Assembly (NCBI GenBank): GCA_903934745.1
Contig: CAIZOZ010000444.1
Location: forward strand, 1 to 15,533
Direction of reading: 5' to 3'
DNA length: 15,533 nucleotides
From: an uncultured cyanobacterium
Lineage (GTDB): Bacteria > Cyanobacteriota > Cyanobacteriia > PCC-6307 > Cyanobiaceae
In this document: in pieces, positions 13,651 through 15,533 of the stretch
Position numbering within the stretch: the first letter of the stretch is position 1
Layout: every line of letters begins with the position of its first letter
The notes under the pieces: generated by a model
Seen by the model: only the letters and a program-made list of their open reading frames with translations
What the model was told of the DNA's origin: nothing
The model's database searches: none
Position numbers and translations under genes: made by a program

Positions 13651-15533
13651 TCAACCTGTGGCTGGTGGCCGCCAGCGGATGCGCCAGAACGCCAGCTGCC
13701 AGGGCCTCACCAGCAGGTTGTCGCCAGCCCCTGACCAGGGGCGATCGAGTCCGTCGAGTCGTTCCAGCACCTGCCAGGCGGCTCCCAGCTCCAGCCGCCG
13801 CAAGCAGGGGCCTTCGTTCTGAACGCTCAGCACCAGCTCAGCGCCGCCGGGTTGATCCGTAACGAGCTGATTCAGGCCGTACACCTCGCTGCTGAGCACG
13901 CCAGCGGCAGGCCTTGGCGAGGCCGCAGAGGCAGATTCAGCCGCAGATCCGGTGGCAGCGGCTGTGGAGGTGGCGGGGCGCAGTCCCACCAACCGCAGGT
14001 CATCGTCCAGGGGCGGCAAGGCCGGCCAGCGCCAACCACGACCCGCCAACGGGGAAGCCTTCACCTGCAAGGCTGCGGCCGCCCTGGGTTCCGCCGCCGG
14101 ACGCGGGCGCAGCCAGAGCGGTTCCCGCAGCCGGCGCGCCTGCTGGGGCACCCGCGCCGGCCGCCAGCCCGCCGGCGCCGCCATCAGGCCCAGGCGCTGA
14201 CGCTGCCAGCCGTTGTCGGCGCCGGGATCGGGCCAGGTGGGGGCCCGCAACAGCGAAAGGCTGAGACGATCGGCCGCCGCCGAGACCCCCTGGGGGCCAT
14301 CCAGCAACACCGCCACTCCAGCCGCGGCCACCCAGCTGATCGCCGGCACCTCCCAGCGGGCCTGCTCCCGCGGCGTGCGCGCCACGGCCGGTCGCTCGAT
14401 CACGCCGGCACTGGTGTCGGCCGCCCAGCGCTCGGCCTTGCGGGCCAGGGGGATCTCCAGTTGCAACAGCTCATGGCGCTGGCGCCAGTGCTGGCAAAGC
14501 AGCAGCTCCAGCCAGGGGCTGCCGGCCAGCAAGCGCAGCTCCAGCCGCACCGGGCTCGCCCCGACCCTGCCGCGCCAGCGCAGCTGGACGGCCAGCGGAC
14601 CAGCGCTGATCAGCTCGGCCTGGCCATGCCACTCCCAGGGCAGGGGATGGCGGCGATGATCGGCAGCGAGATCCCAGGCATCCCAGAACTCCCCTCGATC
14701 GGCCCAGCGCTGCCAGCGCAAGGGGGCCGCCAGCAGGGATTCACCCTGCCCAGAAGCCCCGACCAGCTGCTCCAGGCCCGCCGGCCCGATCACCACCTCG
14801 ATCAGGCCATTACCAAGCCGCCAATGGTCGGGCCCGAGCTCAGGGGCAGGAACGAACCGCACCGGCTGCAGCGGCTGCCGTTCTGACCGTGGTGGCGCTG
14901 GCTGCTGCCGAGCTGGTGGCGGCTGTGGCGGGGGCGGCTTCAGCGGTGACGGCAGTGGTGACAGCGGCGGTAGTGGTGGCGGCTCCTGGGGTTGGAGCGG
15001 CGGCGCCGGCGTCTGCAGCAGCTCTGGGGACGGCAGCGGTCCTGGCGGTGCCGCAAGGGGCTGCTGTTCGAAAGGCAAAGGCAGCACCGGCGGGGAGGCT
15101 TGCAGTGGCTCGGATGACGACCGCCCTGGCCCCAGGCGCGTTGATGGCGGTGCCGCCGGAGCCCCGGCGGCGTGGCGACGGCACAGTGCCAGCACCGCCA
15201 CGCCGGCGGGCACAGGCAACTGAACCCAGACACCCCCCTCGGCGGCGGCCTGGGCCGGCAGGGCCTGCTCCAGGCCATCGGGCTGAAGCAGGCTCCAAGC
15301 ACCGGGGGGGTGGCTTGCTGTGGCGCGGATGACGACCGCCCTGGCCCCAGGCGCGTTGCTGGCGGTGCCGCCGGGGCCCCGCCGGCCCGCCGGCGCCGCA
15401 GAACCAGCACCGCCACGCCGGCGGGCACAGGCAACTGAACCCAGACACCCCCCTCGGCGGCGGCCTGGGCCGGCAGGGCCTGCTCCAGGCCATCGGGCTG
15501 GAGCAGGCTCCAGGCACCGGGGGGCAGCCGCAG
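13651..15533 (-). CDS. C-terminal part of GH38 alpha-mannosidase, probably frameshifted (partial)
   Basis: The in-frame part from codon TTG 15219 to the stop encodes 522 residues. After a very Pro-rich stretch (about 40-118) comes a region typical of the C-terminal beta domains of family 38 alpha-mannosidases: HWRLGNGLIEVVIGPAGLE, then EFWDAWDL, and alternating strands with LELLLCQHWRQRHE. The catalytic domain would lie upstream, beyond the right edge. Upstream, the segment PPGAWSLLQPDGLEQ occurs twice because of a 215-bp tandem duplication, in two different frames. The distal copy's frame, which I take as the native one (preceded by LRL), runs on to a stop at 14940, while the proximal copy leads into the 13651 frame. 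One extra C in the C-tract at 15304-15310 would join them. It is either a real frameshift, a slippage-expressed gene or a sequencing error. It is convergent with psbN. Confidence 0.7.
   Translation of the reverse strand, partial: AAAPRCLEPAPARWPGAGPAGPGRRRGGCLGSVACARRRGGAGSAAPAGRRGPGGTASNAPGARAVVIRATASHPPGAWSLLQPDGLEQALPAQAAAEGGVWVQLPVPAGVAVLALCRRHAAGAPAAPPSTRLGPGRSSSEPLQASPPVLPLPFEQQPLAAPPGPLPSPELLQTPAPPLQPQEPPPLPPLSPLPSPLKPPPPQPPPARQQPAPPRSERQPLQPVRFVPAPELGPDHWRLGNGLIEVVIGPAGLEQLVGASGQGESLLAAPLRWQRWADRGEFWDAWDLAADHRRHPLPWEWHGQAELISAGPLAVQLRWRGRVGASPVRLELRLLAGSPWLELLLCQHWRQRHELLQLEIPLARKAERWAADTSAGVIERPAVARTPREQARWEVPAISWVAAAGVAVLLDGPQGVSAAADRLSLSLLRAPTWPDPGADNGWQRQRLGLMAAPAGWRPARVPQQARRLREPLWLRPRPAAEPRAAAALQVKASPLAGRGWRWPALPPLDDDLRLVGLRPATSTAAATGSAAESASAASPRPAAGVLSSEVYGLNQLVTDQPGGAELVLSVQNEGPCLRRLELGAAWQVLERLDGLDRPWSGAGDNLLVRPWQLAFWRIRWRPPATG
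15083..15533. repeat. 215-bp tandem duplication in the mannosidase gene
   Basis: Three markers recur at exactly 215 bp: AGCACCGG at 15083 and 15298 (with a near copy at 15513), CGGATGACGACCGCC at 15111 and 15326, and CACCGCCACGCCGGC at 15193 and 15408. The copies differ by scattered substitutions, with the most divergence at about 15160-15192. Slightly more than two units are in the window and the array reaches its edge. The unit is one base short of 72 codons. Confidence 0.9.

Noticed and set aside
15083..15533. Tandem repeat considered as a CRISPR array or mobile element end
   Set aside because: Units are long, directly adjacent and protein-coding with no spacers, terminal inverted repeats or transposase.
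1..15533. Search for tRNA, rRNA, CRISPR arrays and insertion sequences
   Set aside because: None recognised by eye; the gaps between genes are too short or lack the expected motifs.

Overview
The window is a high-GC, densely packed stretch of a picocyanobacterial chromosome, most like Cyanobium or a high-GC Synechococcus of cluster 5. The diagnosis rests on psbH and psbN (photosystem II), ntcA (the cyanobacterial nitrogen regulator), a TxlA-type membrane thioredoxin, and two cyanobacterial families of unknown function (DUF3084, DUF3146). Genus and gene-order statements come from memory of related genomes, not from a search.

Left part (1-2261, mostly plus strand): a possible divergent gene fragment at the left edge, then txlA, thyX (flavin-dependent thymidylate synthase) and a Coq4-family gene that overlaps thyX by ATGA.

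Accessory part (2350-6836): a 1133-codon minus-strand gene encodes a multidomain GH9 cellulase. Its order is CBM2-like, Pro/Thr linker, GH9, two Ig-like repeats, second CBM2-like, and a C-terminal type-I-secretion-like ('bluetail') domain. It is divergent, across 392 bp, from a LuxR-type regulator with a receiver-like domain that seems to lack a standard phosphoacceptor aspartate. Both look lower in GC than their neighbours and sit between housekeeping genes, so they are probably an inserted polysaccharide-use module.

Core part (6886-13579): dcd and a degenerate cobO-like gene run leftwards as a pair. Diverging from them are rph, ntcA, a DUF3084 gene and a YqgF-like nuclease. ntcA has a well-spaced NtcA-dependent promoter, so it probably activates itself. 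Converging on these is the minus-strand run psbH - tatA - pth - DUF3146; psbN diverges from psbH.

Right edge (13651-15533): the C-terminal part of a family 38 alpha-mannosidase runs off the window. It holds a 215-bp tandem duplication. Since 215 is one short of 72 codons, the two copies are in different frames. The gene is either frameshifted at a poly-C tract, expressed by slippage, or affected by a sequencing error.

Functional links: thyX and dcd both feed dTTP supply; ntcA sets nitrogen response; psbH, psbN and tatA serve the thylakoid. The cellulase is the outlier for a phototroph and is the most interesting item, followed by the mannosidase repeat and the CobO-like protein without a P-loop.
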